NCBI RefSeq assembly: GCF_009901585.1
Contig: NZ_WXYO01000005.1
Location: forward strand, 124,001-188,000
Reading direction: 5' to 3'
Length of the DNA stretch: 64,000 nt
From: Poritiphilus flavus
GTDB taxonomy: Bacteria; Bacteroidota; Bacteroidia; Flavobacteriales; Flavobacteriaceae
Every line of letters starts with the position of its first letter. Within the stretch, counting starts at the first letter, position 1. The notes under the pieces are model-generated. The model made no database searches and was not told the origin of the DNA. It worked only from the letters and a program-made list of their open reading frames with translations. The position numbers were made by a program, and so were the translations under genes. Shown here piece by piece: positions 1-7,280 of the stretch.

Positions 1-1
1 C

Positions 2-769
2 GAAAGATTCGGGCTTACGGAGATCCGGGCCTTTGGTACTTACAGTTTCCGGATAAGTGATCCCGGGAAGTTTGTGGTAGACGTGGTGGGAACTGATGGC
101 AATTTCACCAACTATGAGGTCAATGAGCACCTTAAAAGTCTGATCGTAACAAGATTTACGGATACCGTAGGAGAGGCCAATCTTCCCATAGAGCTATACG
201 CCGCGAACACCAGTGAGTTATCTGAAACCTGCCAGGAGGTAATGCAACCGGAATTCGGAAGGGTAGGAATTGAATTGGAGCGCTTTTATATCGAGAATGT
301 CTCTATGCCGGAGGAACTCAAAAAAGAGATCTTTGAATACAGCCGTCTGGACAAACTGGATATGACCAAGCTTTCTCAATTTAAAGCAGCCAAAGCCATG
401 GAAGCGGCAGCCAAAAATGAAGGGGGTACGGCCGGAGCTGGTATGGGCATGGGCATGGGCTTTGTACTGGCCCAGCAAATGGGCAATATGATGAGCCAAC
501 CAACAGCTCAGCAAGCGTTTCCGCCAGGGCAGACCGCGGCGGTTCCTCCACCTATGCCTACTCAAACCCTGTATCATTATGCCCTTAATGGGCAGCAAAT
601 GGGTCCTGTAGGTTTTGACAAATTAAAAGAGCTTTTTGCCAGCCGGGTGATCAACCGCGATTCCCTGGTTTGGAAACAAGGTTTGGCCAATTGGACTGCC
701 CTTAAGGATATAGAAGAGCTCAAAGCCTTTTTGGGAGGGAATACACCACCACCCTTACCCACGGAATAA
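2..769 (+). CDS. SPFH-domain protein with C-terminal GYF_2 domain (5' partial)
   Basis: The frame is open from the left window edge (base 2), so the N-terminus is missing; about 255 residues are visible. The first half has the alternating pattern of an SPFH/band-7 (virion-core-like) domain, ending with a helix around residues ERFYIENVSMPEELKK. A Gly/Met-rich linker (GAGMGMGMG) and a Pro/Gln-rich stretch follow. The last ~60 residues form a GYF_2/DUF4339 domain (YHYALNGQQMGPVGF, then WKQGLANWTAL) and end in PPPLPTE. SPFH proteins scaffold membrane assemblies, and GYF_2 domains bind proline-rich partners. The zinc-ribbon membrane protein 59 bp downstream is a plausible partner. Family call fairly sure; specific role unknown. 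Confidence 0.8.
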   Translation, partial: ERFGLTEIRAFGTYSFRISDPGKFVVDVVGTDGNFTNYEVNEHLKSLIVTRFTDTVGEANLPIELYAANTSELSETCQEVMQPEFGRVGIELERFYIENVSMPEELKKEIFEYSRLDKLDMTKLSQFKAAKAMEAAAKNEGGTAGAGMGMGMGFVLAQQMGNMMSQPTAQQAFPPGQTAAVPPPMPTQTLYHYALNGQQMGPVGFDKLKELFASRVINRDSLVWKQGLANWTALKDIEELKAFLGGNTPPPLPTE

Positions 770-828
770 TTGAACGGTATAAAGCGAATGCAAAATTCCT
801 GAAAACCCTGTTTAGGATGGAATAGCCT

Positions 829-1911
829 ATGGACGAAATTAAACGATCGGAAGAGAAAAAGGCCTGCGCGAATTGCGGAGCTGAGCTTAAATACAAGCCG
901 GGTTCGCATCAGATCAAATGCGAGTATTGTGGATACGAGGAGTTCATAGAGCCGGCCAAAAGTAGTTTCGAGGAGTTGGAATTACAGCATTACTTAAAGG
1001 CAGTTGGGGATAATGCTTATACGGAGACCATAGATATTTTGCATTGCAAGAACTGTGGGGCCAACCAACATGTGGAGGAGAATTTTAAATCCCTGCATTG
1101 CGTTTACTGCGGTGAGCCCCTGATCCGGGAAGATGTGGAAAAAGAAGGGTGGATAGTCCCCGGCGCACTCATCCCCTTCCAATTAGACTTCAAAAAAGCC
1201 CGTGGGATCTTTAAGAAGTGGGTAAACAGGCTTTGGTTCGCCCCGAACAAATTAAAGCGGGCGGCCCTTGACCCCGAGGCCTTGCACGGTTTATACGTAC
1301 CCCACTGGACCTTTGATGCGGACCTGCATGCCACCTATCAGGGCCAAAGAGGTGACTACTACTACGAGACCCAAAGGTACCGAACCAAAAACGGCATGCA
1401 GACCAGGCAGGTCAGGAAGACCAGGTGGCGGCCGGCTTCCGGGGCGGTAAATGGTTTTGTGGATGATATCCTCATCAATGCTTCAGAGAAGAGGGAAAGG
1501 GAAATACCGAATGCGGTCTCTGCCTGGAACGTCAAAGAGCTGGTACCTTTCAATTCCAAATACCTTTCCGGATTTGTAACTGAAAAGTATACCATTCCTT
1601 TGAAGGAAGGGCATCACAGGTCTTTCCAAAAAGCAAAATCCATTGCTTACACCTGGATTCGCAGAGATATTGGGGGAGATACTCAGCGTATACACCATGC
1701 GGACATTAAACTGTCTGAAGAGACCTTTAAGCATGTGCTACTACCGGTGTATATCAGCTCGTACACTTATAATAGAAAGAAATATCATTTCTACATAAAC
1801 GGACAGACCGGGGTTATTTACGGAACAAGGCCCTATTCGTTTTGGAAGATCTTCTTTTTGGTCCTCTTTATAATCATAGTAATAACCCTAATCGCGATCG
1901 TAGCAAAATGA
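829..1911 (+). CDS. Zinc-ribbon membrane-anchored protein
   Basis: A 360-residue protein with two TFIIB/rubredoxin-like zinc ribbons near the N-terminus: CANC...CEYC (about residues 14-38) and CKNC...CVYC (about 66-92). A long soluble middle contains aromatic-rich strands (VPHWTFDADLHATYQGQRGDYYYE), and one hydrophobic helix closes the protein (FFLVLFIIIVITLIAIVA). The architecture matches proteins often mislabelled as helicase or primosomal protein because of the ribbon; no helicase motif is present. It follows the SPFH/GYF gene on the same strand, and its stop overlaps the start of the metallophosphoesterase (ATGA), so the three are probably cotranscribed. Molecular function unknown. Confidence 0.8.
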   Translation: MDEIKRSEEKKACANCGAELKYKPGSHQIKCEYCGYEEFIEPAKSSFEELELQHYLKAVGDNAYTETIDILHCKNCGANQHVEENFKSLHCVYCGEPLIREDVEKEGWIVPGALIPFQLDFKKARGIFKKWVNRLWFAPNKLKRAALDPEALHGLYVPHWTFDADLHATYQGQRGDYYYETQRYRTKNGMQTRQVRKTRWRPASGAVNGFVDDILINASEKREREIPNAVSAWNVKELVPFNSKYLSGFVTEKYTIPLKEGHHRSFQKAKSIAYTWIRRDIGGDTQRIHHADIKLSEETFKHVLLPVYISSYTYNRKKYHFYINGQTGVIYGTRPYSFWKIFFLVLFIIIVITLIAIVAK

Positions 1912-2633
1912 GAACATTAGCCATAGGAGATATCCATGGAGGTTTGAAGGCCTTGAAGCAAGTAATGACCAGGGCGGAGGTAAGCGCTGATGACCAGCTG
2001 ATCTTTTTGGGCGATTATGTGGATGGTTGGAGTGAGGCCGCTGAAACCGTAGGCTTCCTCATTGATCTTAAAACAAAGCACAACTGCATTTTTATCAAGG
2101 GCAATCACGATGAGCTCTGTTACGATTGGCTGTCAACCTGGAAAGACAATCCACTCTGGTTTAGGCATGGTGGTGAAGCCACCATGGATTCTTACCTCGC
2201 GGTTGATGAGGCCACCAGAAAAATACATATTTCCTTTTTTGAAAACCTGGAGAACTATTATCTGGACAACAAGGACAGGCTCTATCTTCACGCGGGTTTT
2301 ACCAATATGCACGGAGTGCAATACGAGTATTTCCCAAAGATGTTCTATTGGGACCGTACATTGTGGGAGATGGCCCTTGCCCTGGATAAAAACCTCAGTC
2401 CGGAATCAGACCGCTACCCCAAACGCCTCAAGCACTACAAAGAGATCTACATTGGGCATACCCCTGTAACCCGCATCGGGGAGACTGTTCCTATAAACGC
2501 GGCCAATATTTGGAATGTAGACACCGGGGCGGCCTTTAAAGGACCTTTGTCCATTATAGATGTGGATACCAAGGAGGTCTGGCAAAGCGATCCGGTTTAC
2601 ACTCTTTATCCCGGGGAAACAGGGAGGAATTAG
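1908..2633 (+). CDS. Calcineurin-like metallophosphoesterase (Ser/Thr phosphatase type)
   Basis: A 241-residue cytosolic phosphoesterase with all the dinuclear metal motifs in order: GDIHG near the N-terminus, GDYVDG, GNHDE, LHAGF and GHTP. This is the PPP/ApaH-like set seen in bacterial protein phosphatases and Ap4A hydrolases. The frame could extend upstream to 1842, but the ATG at 1908 overlaps the preceding stop as ATGA and puts MRTLAIGDIHG at the usual family N-terminus, so it is preferred. Translational coupling to the zinc-ribbon gene suggests a shared process. Substrate (phosphoprotein or dinucleotide) cannot be told from sequence. Confidence 0.88.
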   Translation: MRTLAIGDIHGGLKALKQVMTRAEVSADDQLIFLGDYVDGWSEAAETVGFLIDLKTKHNCIFIKGNHDELCYDWLSTWKDNPLWFRHGGEATMDSYLAVDEATRKIHISFFENLENYYLDNKDRLYLHAGFTNMHGVQYEYFPKMFYWDRTLWEMALALDKNLSPESDRYPKRLKHYKEIYIGHTPVTRIGETVPINAANIWNVDTGAAFKGPLSIIDVDTKEVWQSDPVYTLYPGETGRN

Positions 2634-2646
2634 CCAATGAGAAAAA

Positions 2647-2678
2647 ATGGCGTCCAAAAGCTATTTTTTAGACGCCAT
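2647..2678 (-). terminator. Terminator between convergent genes
   Basis: Hairpin with arms ATGGCGTC (2647-2654) and GACGCCAT (2671-2678), extended inward by an A/T-rich stem. Read on the minus strand it is followed by a T run (ATTTTTTC), so it should end the HhH-protein operon. Weaker on the plus strand, where no T run follows the stem directly. Confidence 0.65.
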
Positions 2679-2684
2679 CAGGTT

Positions 2685-3209
2685 TTACAGTTTTCCGTGG
2701 TCGTGTTCTTCCTGCCAGCGGAAAAGTTCTTTCCACTTTCCTTCGTAACACATCCTGGCTTGCATGGGCCATGATGCCGGATCGTGAACTTTATAGCGCT
2801 CGCCTCCGGAATCTAATACCTCCTGGCATTTGGCCACTGAAGTTTCAGCAAGGGCTTTCCAGGTTTTAATGTCAAAATTATGGAAGAGGCTCTCAATTTT
2901 TGGGCCTATACCTTCCACCACCTTTAGGTCGTCCTGCTTTATTCGCTTACCAAAAGCCGCTTTCGCCGCAGCAGCGTCAAAGGGTATTGGAGCTAAGGAA
3001 GCCGCCCCCATAGCGGATTCAAGTTTTTGATTGCAGGCGTCCAAATCAGCCTCAAGCCTGGCATTCTTATCTTCCAGTGCCTTTAGATCAGCGGCAACAC
3101 TAGTATTTTTACTTCCGGACTTGCCGATCAAATATCCCAGGTATGCGCAAATTGCACCCACCAGCACTATAATTAACCAGCACCAAATATTCATATTTTC
3201 AAAATCCAT
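2685..3209 (-). CDS. Membrane-anchored helix-hairpin-helix protein
   Basis: A 174-residue protein. Residues ~8-28 are a transmembrane helix (WLIIVLVGAICAYLGYLIG). A short coiled coil follows (about 40-65, LKALEDKNARLEADLDACNQ). The C-terminal half holds a helix-hairpin-helix-like motif (DDLKVVEGIGPKIESLF), the pattern found in DUF4332-like and 50S L21/RecA-loader-like HhH domains of Bacteroidota. The end is WPMQARM...W with a His-rich tail. It is probably the second gene of an operon with the 80-residue protein 20 bp upstream. The HhH could bind nucleic acid or a protein, but this is inference. Confidence 0.78.
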   Translation of the reverse strand: MDFENMNIWCWLIIVLVGAICAYLGYLIGKSGSKNTSVAADLKALEDKNARLEADLDACNQKLESAMGAASLAPIPFDAAAAKAAFGKRIKQDDLKVVEGIGPKIESLFHNFDIKTWKALAETSVAKCQEVLDSGGERYKVHDPASWPMQARMCYEGKWKELFRWQEEHDHGKL

Positions 3210-3229
3210 TTCTAATTTTTTGTGGTTGT

Positions 3230-3472
3230 TTATTCATCAGATGTCAGGGCTGTACTGTTTTCAGCCTTGGCTTTTTCAACATTGTTACTGGCTAAGGTAA
3301 CCTCCGGCCCAGTGGTACTGGCCTTTGGGGCATCCGGGGAAGGGATCTGTACCTCCATCACGGTGGGGTCGTTTTTCTCAACCCGGCATTCACTGCAATA
3401 GGTTGCAAAAAAATAGGTGCCCGCGAGGATCGTAATAAGGATCCCCACGAGATTCGTAGTGGTTTTGGTCAT
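3230..3472 (-). CDS. Small single-pass membrane protein, function unknown
   Basis: Eighty residues. The N-terminal helix (LVGILITILAGTYFFATYC) is followed immediately by CSEC, then a polar Pro/Ser/Ala-rich tail without predicted structure. It starts at ATG 3472 and lies 20 bp upstream of the HhH membrane protein on the same strand, so the two are probably one transcript. The frame shows a clear membrane segment and charged flank rather than the low-complexity pattern of an antisense shadow. The CSEC pair next to the membrane could bind a metal or form a disulfide. No family recognised. Confidence 0.6.
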   Translation of the reverse strand: MTKTTTNLVGILITILAGTYFFATYCSECRVEKNDPTVMEVQIPSPDAPKASTTGPEVTLASNNVEKAKAENSTALTSDE

Positions 3473-3714
3473 TGTTGTAATGTTTAGTGTTCTGTATACA
3501 ATGTACTAAATAAAGCCTAAAGTGTTAAATTTCTGCACTTTAATCTTACCCTTCCCAGACCGGGCTTCTTCACCTGAATAGCTCAAAATTCTGTTAGGAT
3601 TCCTGAAGCCAATAGCTCAAAACGTACCATATATACAGAATTTTCGTCCAATCGTACTTTTTGAGATTGTGTCAATAGAAATAATAGAGATATTAGCTTA
3701 AACATTTGACAAGG

Positions 3715-3770
3715 AAACCCTATTTCTCCCGACAAGGTTCCGGCATTGAAATAGGGTTTTAATTCCTTTT
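3715..3770. terminator. Perfect 12-bp hairpin with T-rich flank
   Basis: Arms AAACCCTATTTC (3715-3726) and GAAATAGGGTTT (3748-3759) are exact reverse complements around a 21-nt loop, followed on the plus strand by TTAATTCCTTTT. It could work as a terminator in either direction; no gene on either strand is immediately attached to it. Confidence 0.5.
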
Positions 3771-3821
3771 AGGATATATAGTTTGAATTAGTTTAGTTTG
3801 GTTAGTTTGGAAAAACCTGCT

Positions 3822-3854
3822 ATTGTTTTAAACCGACAGTGGCGGGTTTTTTTT
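3822..3854 (+). terminator. Intrinsic terminator, plus strand
   Basis: A 14-bp stem, AAAACCTGCTATTG paired with CAGTGGCGGGTTTT, using four G-U wobbles that only work in plus-strand RNA, followed by a run of eight T. Strong terminator shape, yet there is no upstream plus-strand protein gene, so it probably ends a short untranslated RNA. Confidence 0.65.
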
Positions 3855-3980
3855 ATGGGAAATACCAATTATACAAGATGTGTGACCATTGGTGGAAATC
3901 CACAGGCTGTCAGTACATAATTGGTCGGAAAATCAGTTGTTTAGACCTATTTTTAAATGTGAAATCCAAAACTGTTGAAA

Positions 3981-4133
3981 ATGAAAAAGCTTAAAATAAG
4001 ACTACTAGGATTTTTAAACTTCTGTTGCATGTTCGTAGTACTGGGAACCCAGGCCTTGTTGCACGGAAGCTGGACAGTAAGGGAACCTAAACCTGTTAGA
4101 GCGGAAGGCGTCGGAAATGATTCCCGGATGTAG
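3981..4133 (+). CDS. Micro-ORF, 50-residue membrane or exported peptide
   Basis: ATG at 3981 to TAG at 4131-4133. The product starts MKKLKIRLLGFLNFCCMFVV: a basic N-terminus and a hydrophobic core like a signal peptide or TM helix, then a short polar tail (WTVREPKPVRAEGVGNDSRM). A possible -7 box TATTTTTA lies at 3948-3955, and a very strong terminator follows at 4194. Being bracketed by its own promoter-like box and terminator supports a real small transcript, but the codon sample is too short to prove translation. Function unknown. Confidence 0.4.
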   Translation: MKKLKIRLLGFLNFCCMFVVLGTQALLHGSWTVREPKPVRAEGVGNDSRM

Positions 4134-4193
4134 GTACCACTAACCCTATAGCAGGTATCCCGGCTAAGGCCAGAAGTACCTTAGTTTGTGTCA

Positions 4194-4265
4194 AAAACCC
4201 GCTGAGCTGTTGAGCCAGTTACATGTATTGTAATGGAGGAGCTAACAGCTCAGCGGGTTTTTTTT
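4194..4265 (+). terminator. Strong intrinsic terminator (perfect 16-bp stem)
   Basis: AACCCGCTGAGCTGTT (4196-4211) and AACAGCTCAGCGGGTT (4243 onward) are exact reverse complements, followed by eight T on the plus strand and, reading the other way, five T. The 31-nt loop contains an ACATGT palindrome. It probably ends the transcript of the 50-residue micro-ORF and also blocks read-through from the right. Confidence 0.85.
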
Positions 4266-4383
4266 AAGCAGTACTTACAAAGGATTCAATCATACAATAA
4301 TAATGGCAAACCATACAAAATCAGATACTTAGGGCGAATATTTACTGTAATTTTCCCTTGAGAAAACACAAAAACAGCATCTG

Positions 4384-4527
4384 ATGAAAAGAGCAGTTAC
4401 TTATTACATCCTTTTGGTTGTTATTGCCTTGCTGGCCCTGTCGGCCTGTAGAAAAAATGATGACGACTACGATCCTGAACGCCATGAGGGCGCGTCGCAA
4501 ATTGAACACAGCATCGGTCAGGCCTAG
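4384..4527 (+). CDS. Micro-ORF, 47-residue putative lipoprotein
   Basis: ATG at 4384 to TAG at 4525-4527. The product begins MKRAVTYYILLVVIALLAL and continues SAC, a good lipobox with the modified Cys at residue 22, then a short acidic tail (RKNDDDYDPERHEG...). The signal sequence is well formed and terminators flank the gene on both sides (4194-4265 and 4555-4612). It is below usual gene-caller length limits. The mature peptide would be only ~26 residues, as in entericidin-like lipopeptides, but no homology to those is claimed. Confidence 0.5.
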   Translation: MKRAVTYYILLVVIALLALSACRKNDDDYDPERHEGASQIEHSIGQA

Positions 4528-4554
4528 CGTAATTTGACCAGGACCTACGAATAA

Positions 4555-4612
4555 AAACCTGCAGTTGTTTTTTAAACCCAGGGGGGAAGGGTTTGGAAAT
4601 AGCTGCGGGTTT
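4555..4612. terminator. Hairpin between micro-lipoprotein and aldehyde dehydrogenase
   Basis: AAACCTGCAGTTG (4555-4567) pairs with TAGCTGCGGGTTT (4600-4612) through 13 positions on the plus strand with G-U wobbles; an inner AAACCC/GGGTTT pair adds stability. The minus-strand version is weaker in the stem but has the better T run (GGTTTTTATT). It can serve both the micro-ORF and the aldehyde dehydrogenase. Confidence 0.55.
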
Positions 4613-4615
4613 AAG

Positions 4616-6169
4616 CTATAGATCGAACTTTATTCCTTGTGCCAATGGCAGATCTGTAGTATAGTTGATCGTATTCGTTTGCCTTCTCATATAGATCTTC
4701 CAGGCATCGGATCCGGATTCCCGGCCACCTCCGGTCTCTTTCTCACCTCCGAATGCTCCTCCTATCTCCGCTCCGGAAGTACCAATATTCACATTGGCGA
4801 TACCACAGTCGCTCCCAGCCGCGGACAAAAATTTCTCCGCCTCACGCAGATTATTTGTCATAATGGCCGAGGATAGCCCTTGCACCACGCTATTCTGAAT
4901 CTCAATGGCATTTTCCACATCCCCACTGTATTTGAGAAGATAGAGAACCGGTGCGAATGTTTCGTGTTGCACGATCTCATAAGAATTATCTGCCTCAGCT
5001 ATCGCCGGCTTGACGTAGCAACCGCTTTCATAACCTTCTCCTTCCAGTACACCGCCTTCTACCAGTAGTGTGCCACCTTGATCCACCACTTTCTCCAGGG
5101 CATTCTTGTAAAGTGCTACGGCATCCTTATCGATAAGTGGCCCTACGTGGTTGTTCTCATCCAAAGGATTCCCAATGCGGAGTTGCTTATAAGCCTCAAT
5201 TACCGCATTTTTAACCTTATCGTAAACGGATTCATGGATGATAAGCCTTCGCGTTGAGGTACATCGCTGTCCGGCTGTTCCCACGGCACCGAAAACCGCG
5301 CCGATCACCGTCATTTTTATATCCGCGTCAGGGGTCACTATAATGGCATTATTCCCACCCAGTTCCAGCAGTGATTTCCCTAGACGGGCTGCAACCGCCT
5401 GGGCCACAATTTTCCCCATTCGTATGGAACCCGTTGCGGAAATCAGAGGCATACGTTTATCATGTGTCATAAATTCACCAACCCGATAATCCCCGTTGAT
5501 CAGACAGGAGATGCCTTCCGGCAATCCATTGGCTTTAAAAACATCGGCCGCGATATGCTGGCATGCAATGCCGCAAAGTGGGGTCTTTTCCGAAGGCTTC
5601 CAAACACAAACGTCCCCGCAAACCCAGGCCAATGCCGTATTCCAGGACCAAACCGCAACCGGGAAATTAAAGGCAGAAATAATACCCACTATTCCCAGGG
5701 GATGGTATTGCTCGTACATTCTGTGTCCGGGGCGTTCGGAATGCATGGTCAGGCCATGTAATTGCCTGGAAAGGCCAACCGCAAAATCACATATGTCTAT
5801 CATCTCCTGAACTTCCCCCAGTCCTTCCTGGTATGATTTCCCCATTTCATAAGAAACCAGTTTACCCAGTGGCTCTTTGAGTTCACGTAGTTTCTCGCCG
5901 AATTGGCGTACGATCTCACCCCTTTGCGGAGCCGGAACTTTTTTCCATACTTCAAAGGCGGCCCCGGCAGTTGCCATCAGCTTTTCATAATCTTCTTTGG
6001 TAGTGCTTTTGGCCTTGGCGATAAGCTGGCCGTCAACAGGAGAATACGAGGAGATCAGTTCTCCTGAAGCATACCAATCCGAACCCGTGGAGGTCCCCTC
6101 ATTTACAGGGTTAATCCCCAGTTGTTCCAATGCTTTTTCTATTCCGAAATCGGTGGCTACTAATGACAT
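4616..6169 (-). CDS. Aldehyde dehydrogenase, ALDH7 type (aminoadipate-semialdehyde-like)
   Basis: A 517-residue NAD(P)-dependent aldehyde dehydrogenase. It has the catalytic Glu in SLLELGGNNA, the catalytic Cys in GTAGQRCTSTRR, and the EIGGAFGGEKETGGGRESGSD stretch near the C-terminus. Overall pattern (start ...FGIEKALEQLGI, end TNTINYTTDLPLAQGI) resembles ALDH7A1/L-piperidine-6-carboxylate dehydrogenase, which oxidises aminoadipate semialdehyde in lysine breakdown. The frame runs up to 6223, but a promoter box at 6221-6228 would lie inside that extension, so the ATG at 6169 is used. The dioxygenase upstream tempts one to call it aminomuconate-semialdehyde dehydrogenase; the ALDH7 features argue against this. 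Confidence 0.88.
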   Translation of the reverse strand: MSLVATDFGIEKALEQLGINPVNEGTSTGSDWYASGELISSYSPVDGQLIAKAKSTTKEDYEKLMATAGAAFEVWKKVPAPQRGEIVRQFGEKLRELKEPLGKLVSYEMGKSYQEGLGEVQEMIDICDFAVGLSRQLHGLTMHSERPGHRMYEQYHPLGIVGIISAFNFPVAVWSWNTALAWVCGDVCVWKPSEKTPLCGIACQHIAADVFKANGLPEGISCLINGDYRVGEFMTHDKRMPLISATGSIRMGKIVAQAVAARLGKSLLELGGNNAIIVTPDADIKMTVIGAVFGAVGTAGQRCTSTRRLIIHESVYDKVKNAVIEAYKQLRIGNPLDENNHVGPLIDKDAVALYKNALEKVVDQGGTLLVEGGVLEGEGYESGCYVKPAIAEADNSYEIVQHETFAPVLYLLKYSGDVENAIEIQNSVVQGLSSAIMTNNLREAEKFLSAAGSDCGIANVNIGTSGAEIGGAFGGEKETGGGRESGSDAWKIYMRRQTNTINYTTDLPLAQGIKFDL

Positions 6170-6220
6170 TTTATAACTTTTTGAATACGAATTGTTAGAT
6201 TCCGATATTAATCGGGACCA

Positions 6221-6254
6221 CAAAGCTACGAATATTGAAACTTTCCGCGGACAA
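6221..6254 (-). promoter_or_regulatory. Flavobacterial promoter of the aldehyde dehydrogenase
   Basis: On the minus strand TAGCTTTG (6221-6228) fits TAnnTTTG exactly. A TTTTTTG element ends at about 6252, giving a 23-bp spacer, slightly long. Transcription would start near 6215, downstream of the longest possible start codon and 45 bp before the preferred ATG at 6169. Confidence 0.5.
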
Positions 6255-6274
6255 AAAATCAGTCCCGGTCCGCT

Positions 6275-6637
6275 TTATTTTAAAAGGAGTATGGCCAGGG
6301 CCAACAATGCCGGGAGTCCCTGTACGAAGAAGATTTTCTTGCTCGCGCTGTACGCTCCATAGAGACCGGCAATCAATACACAGCTAAGGAAGAAGATCGC
6401 TATGTTTTGCTGCCAGGTAGCGTCGTCAATAAAAAATGTCCAGATGAGTCCGGCAGCCAGGAATCCGTTATACAATCCCTGATTTGCAGCCATGGGCTTG
6501 GTGGGCTCAAAGAGTTCAGGAGGAAAACTTCGGAATACCTTGCGGCCTCTTGTGGTCCACGCGAACATTTCGAACCAAAGAAAATAAAGATGTAACAAGG
6601 CAATGACCCCTATGAGTATTTGAGCTGCTATTTTCAT
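6275..6637 (-). CDS. DUF1304 family membrane protein
   Basis: A 120-residue protein with four hydrophobic segments (about 5-25, 52-70, 78-95, 102-119). Diagnostic DUF1304 patterns are present: LHLYFLWFEMFAW in the first helix and NQGLYNGFLAAGL in the second. The molecular role of the family is not established. Only 8 bp separate it from the dioxygenase gene upstream, so the two are cotranscribed; the aldehyde dehydrogenase behind it has its own promoter box. Confidence 0.85.
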   Translation of the reverse strand: MKIAAQILIGVIALLHLYFLWFEMFAWTTRGRKVFRSFPPELFEPTKPMAANQGLYNGFLAAGLIWTFFIDDATWQQNIAIFFLSCVLIAGLYGAYSASKKIFFVQGLPALLALAILLLK

Positions 6638-6645
6638 AATATGAT

Positions 6646-7182
6646 TTATTTTGCCACAAAGCGTTCATCCACTTCCATAACGGTCCCGCAGTTATCACAG
6701 GTCCGCAATTCCTCGGACCCGTAAAAGTGCTCAAAGTGGCCGAGGAAATCCTTTTCAATATCGTGAAGTGTAAAATAGGCCTCGTACAATTTATTATTGC
6801 AATTATCACAGAACCAGAGCAGACCGTCATCAACTTCCATTTCGTCTCGCTTGCGTTCAATCACGAGTCCGAGGGAACCTTCATGACGAACCGGAGAGTG
6901 TGGGATCTTCGCAGGATGCAGGTACATGTCGCCCGGGCCGAGCTTCATGGTTTTTTTCTTGCCATCTTCCTGTATATGAACTTCAATATTGCCTTCCAGT
7001 TGGTAAAAAAGTTCTTCGGTCTCATTGTAATGATAGTCTTTTCTGGCGTTTGGCCCTGCGACGATCATCACAATGTAATCCCCGGCGTCCTTGTACAAAT
7101 TCCTGTTCCCTACCGGCGGTTTTAGCGTATCGCGGTTCTCCTCAATCCAACGGCTGAGATTAAAGGGAGGTTGAATGCTCAT
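6646..7182 (-). CDS. nbaC: 3-hydroxyanthranilate 3,4-dioxygenase
   Basis: A 178-residue cupin dioxygenase that opens the ring of 3-hydroxyanthranilate in the kynurenine pathway, giving the precursor of quinolinate. Metal ligands are visible: H51 (KDYHYNETEE, with the Glu at 57) and H95 (ARIP-like segment AKIPHSPVRH). The bacterial form adds a C-terminal rubredoxin-like iron site with paired CDNC and CDNC motifs, and both are present (about residues 125 and 161). Length and order match the bacterial family. It is first in a two-gene operon with the DUF1304 protein. No kynureninase or kynurenine monooxygenase is in the window; a cyclase-family hydrolase related to kynurenine formamidase is 23 kb away. 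Confidence 0.93.
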   Translation of the reverse strand: MSIQPPFNLSRWIEENRDTLKPPVGNRNLYKDAGDYIVMIVAGPNARKDYHYNETEELFYQLEGNIEVHIQEDGKKKTMKLGPGDMYLHPAKIPHSPVRHEGSLGLVIERKRDEMEVDDGLLWFCDNCNNKLYEAYFTLHDIEKDFLGHFEHFYGSEELRTCDNCGTVMEVDERFVAK

Positions 7183-7247
7183 TATTCTTTTCGTTTAAGC
7201 GTTAAGGACCACTACAGTTAGATTTTCTGAAAGCGGATCCACTTACT

Positions 7248-7255
7248 CAAAGTTA
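7248..7255 (-). promoter_or_regulatory. -7 box of the dioxygenase operon
   Basis: TAACTTTG on the minus strand fits TAnnTTTG and lies 66 bp upstream of the dioxygenase ATG at 7182. No convincing -33 TTG was found at the right distance, so this is a half-site only. Confidence 0.35.
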
Positions 7256-7280
7256 AGAAATCTATGTTGCTTTTGGGTTT

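Larger units (their letters stand above)
3473..3980. other. Non-coding stretch with repeats and hairpins
   Basis: No credible protein gene. It holds two copies of AATAGCTCAAAA (3578-3589 and 3611-3622, 33 bp apart), an inverted pair AAAATTCTGT (3585-3594) / ACAGAATTTT (3635-3644), a perfect 12-bp hairpin AAACCCTATTTC (3715-3726) / GAAATAGGGTTT (3748-3759), and a terminator at 3824-3854. A short plus-strand RNA ending at that terminator is possible. Confidence 0.5.

Noticed and set aside
1842-1907. Upstream extension of the metallophosphoesterase
   Set aside because: It overlaps the TM helix of the preceding gene; ATG 1908 overlaps that gene's stop and fits the family N-terminus.
3855-3920. 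A 21-codon frame (MGNTNYTRCV...) right after the 3822-3854 terminator
   Set aside because: It begins in the T run of the terminator, so it would not be transcribed from upstream, and it has no ribosome-site or domain support.
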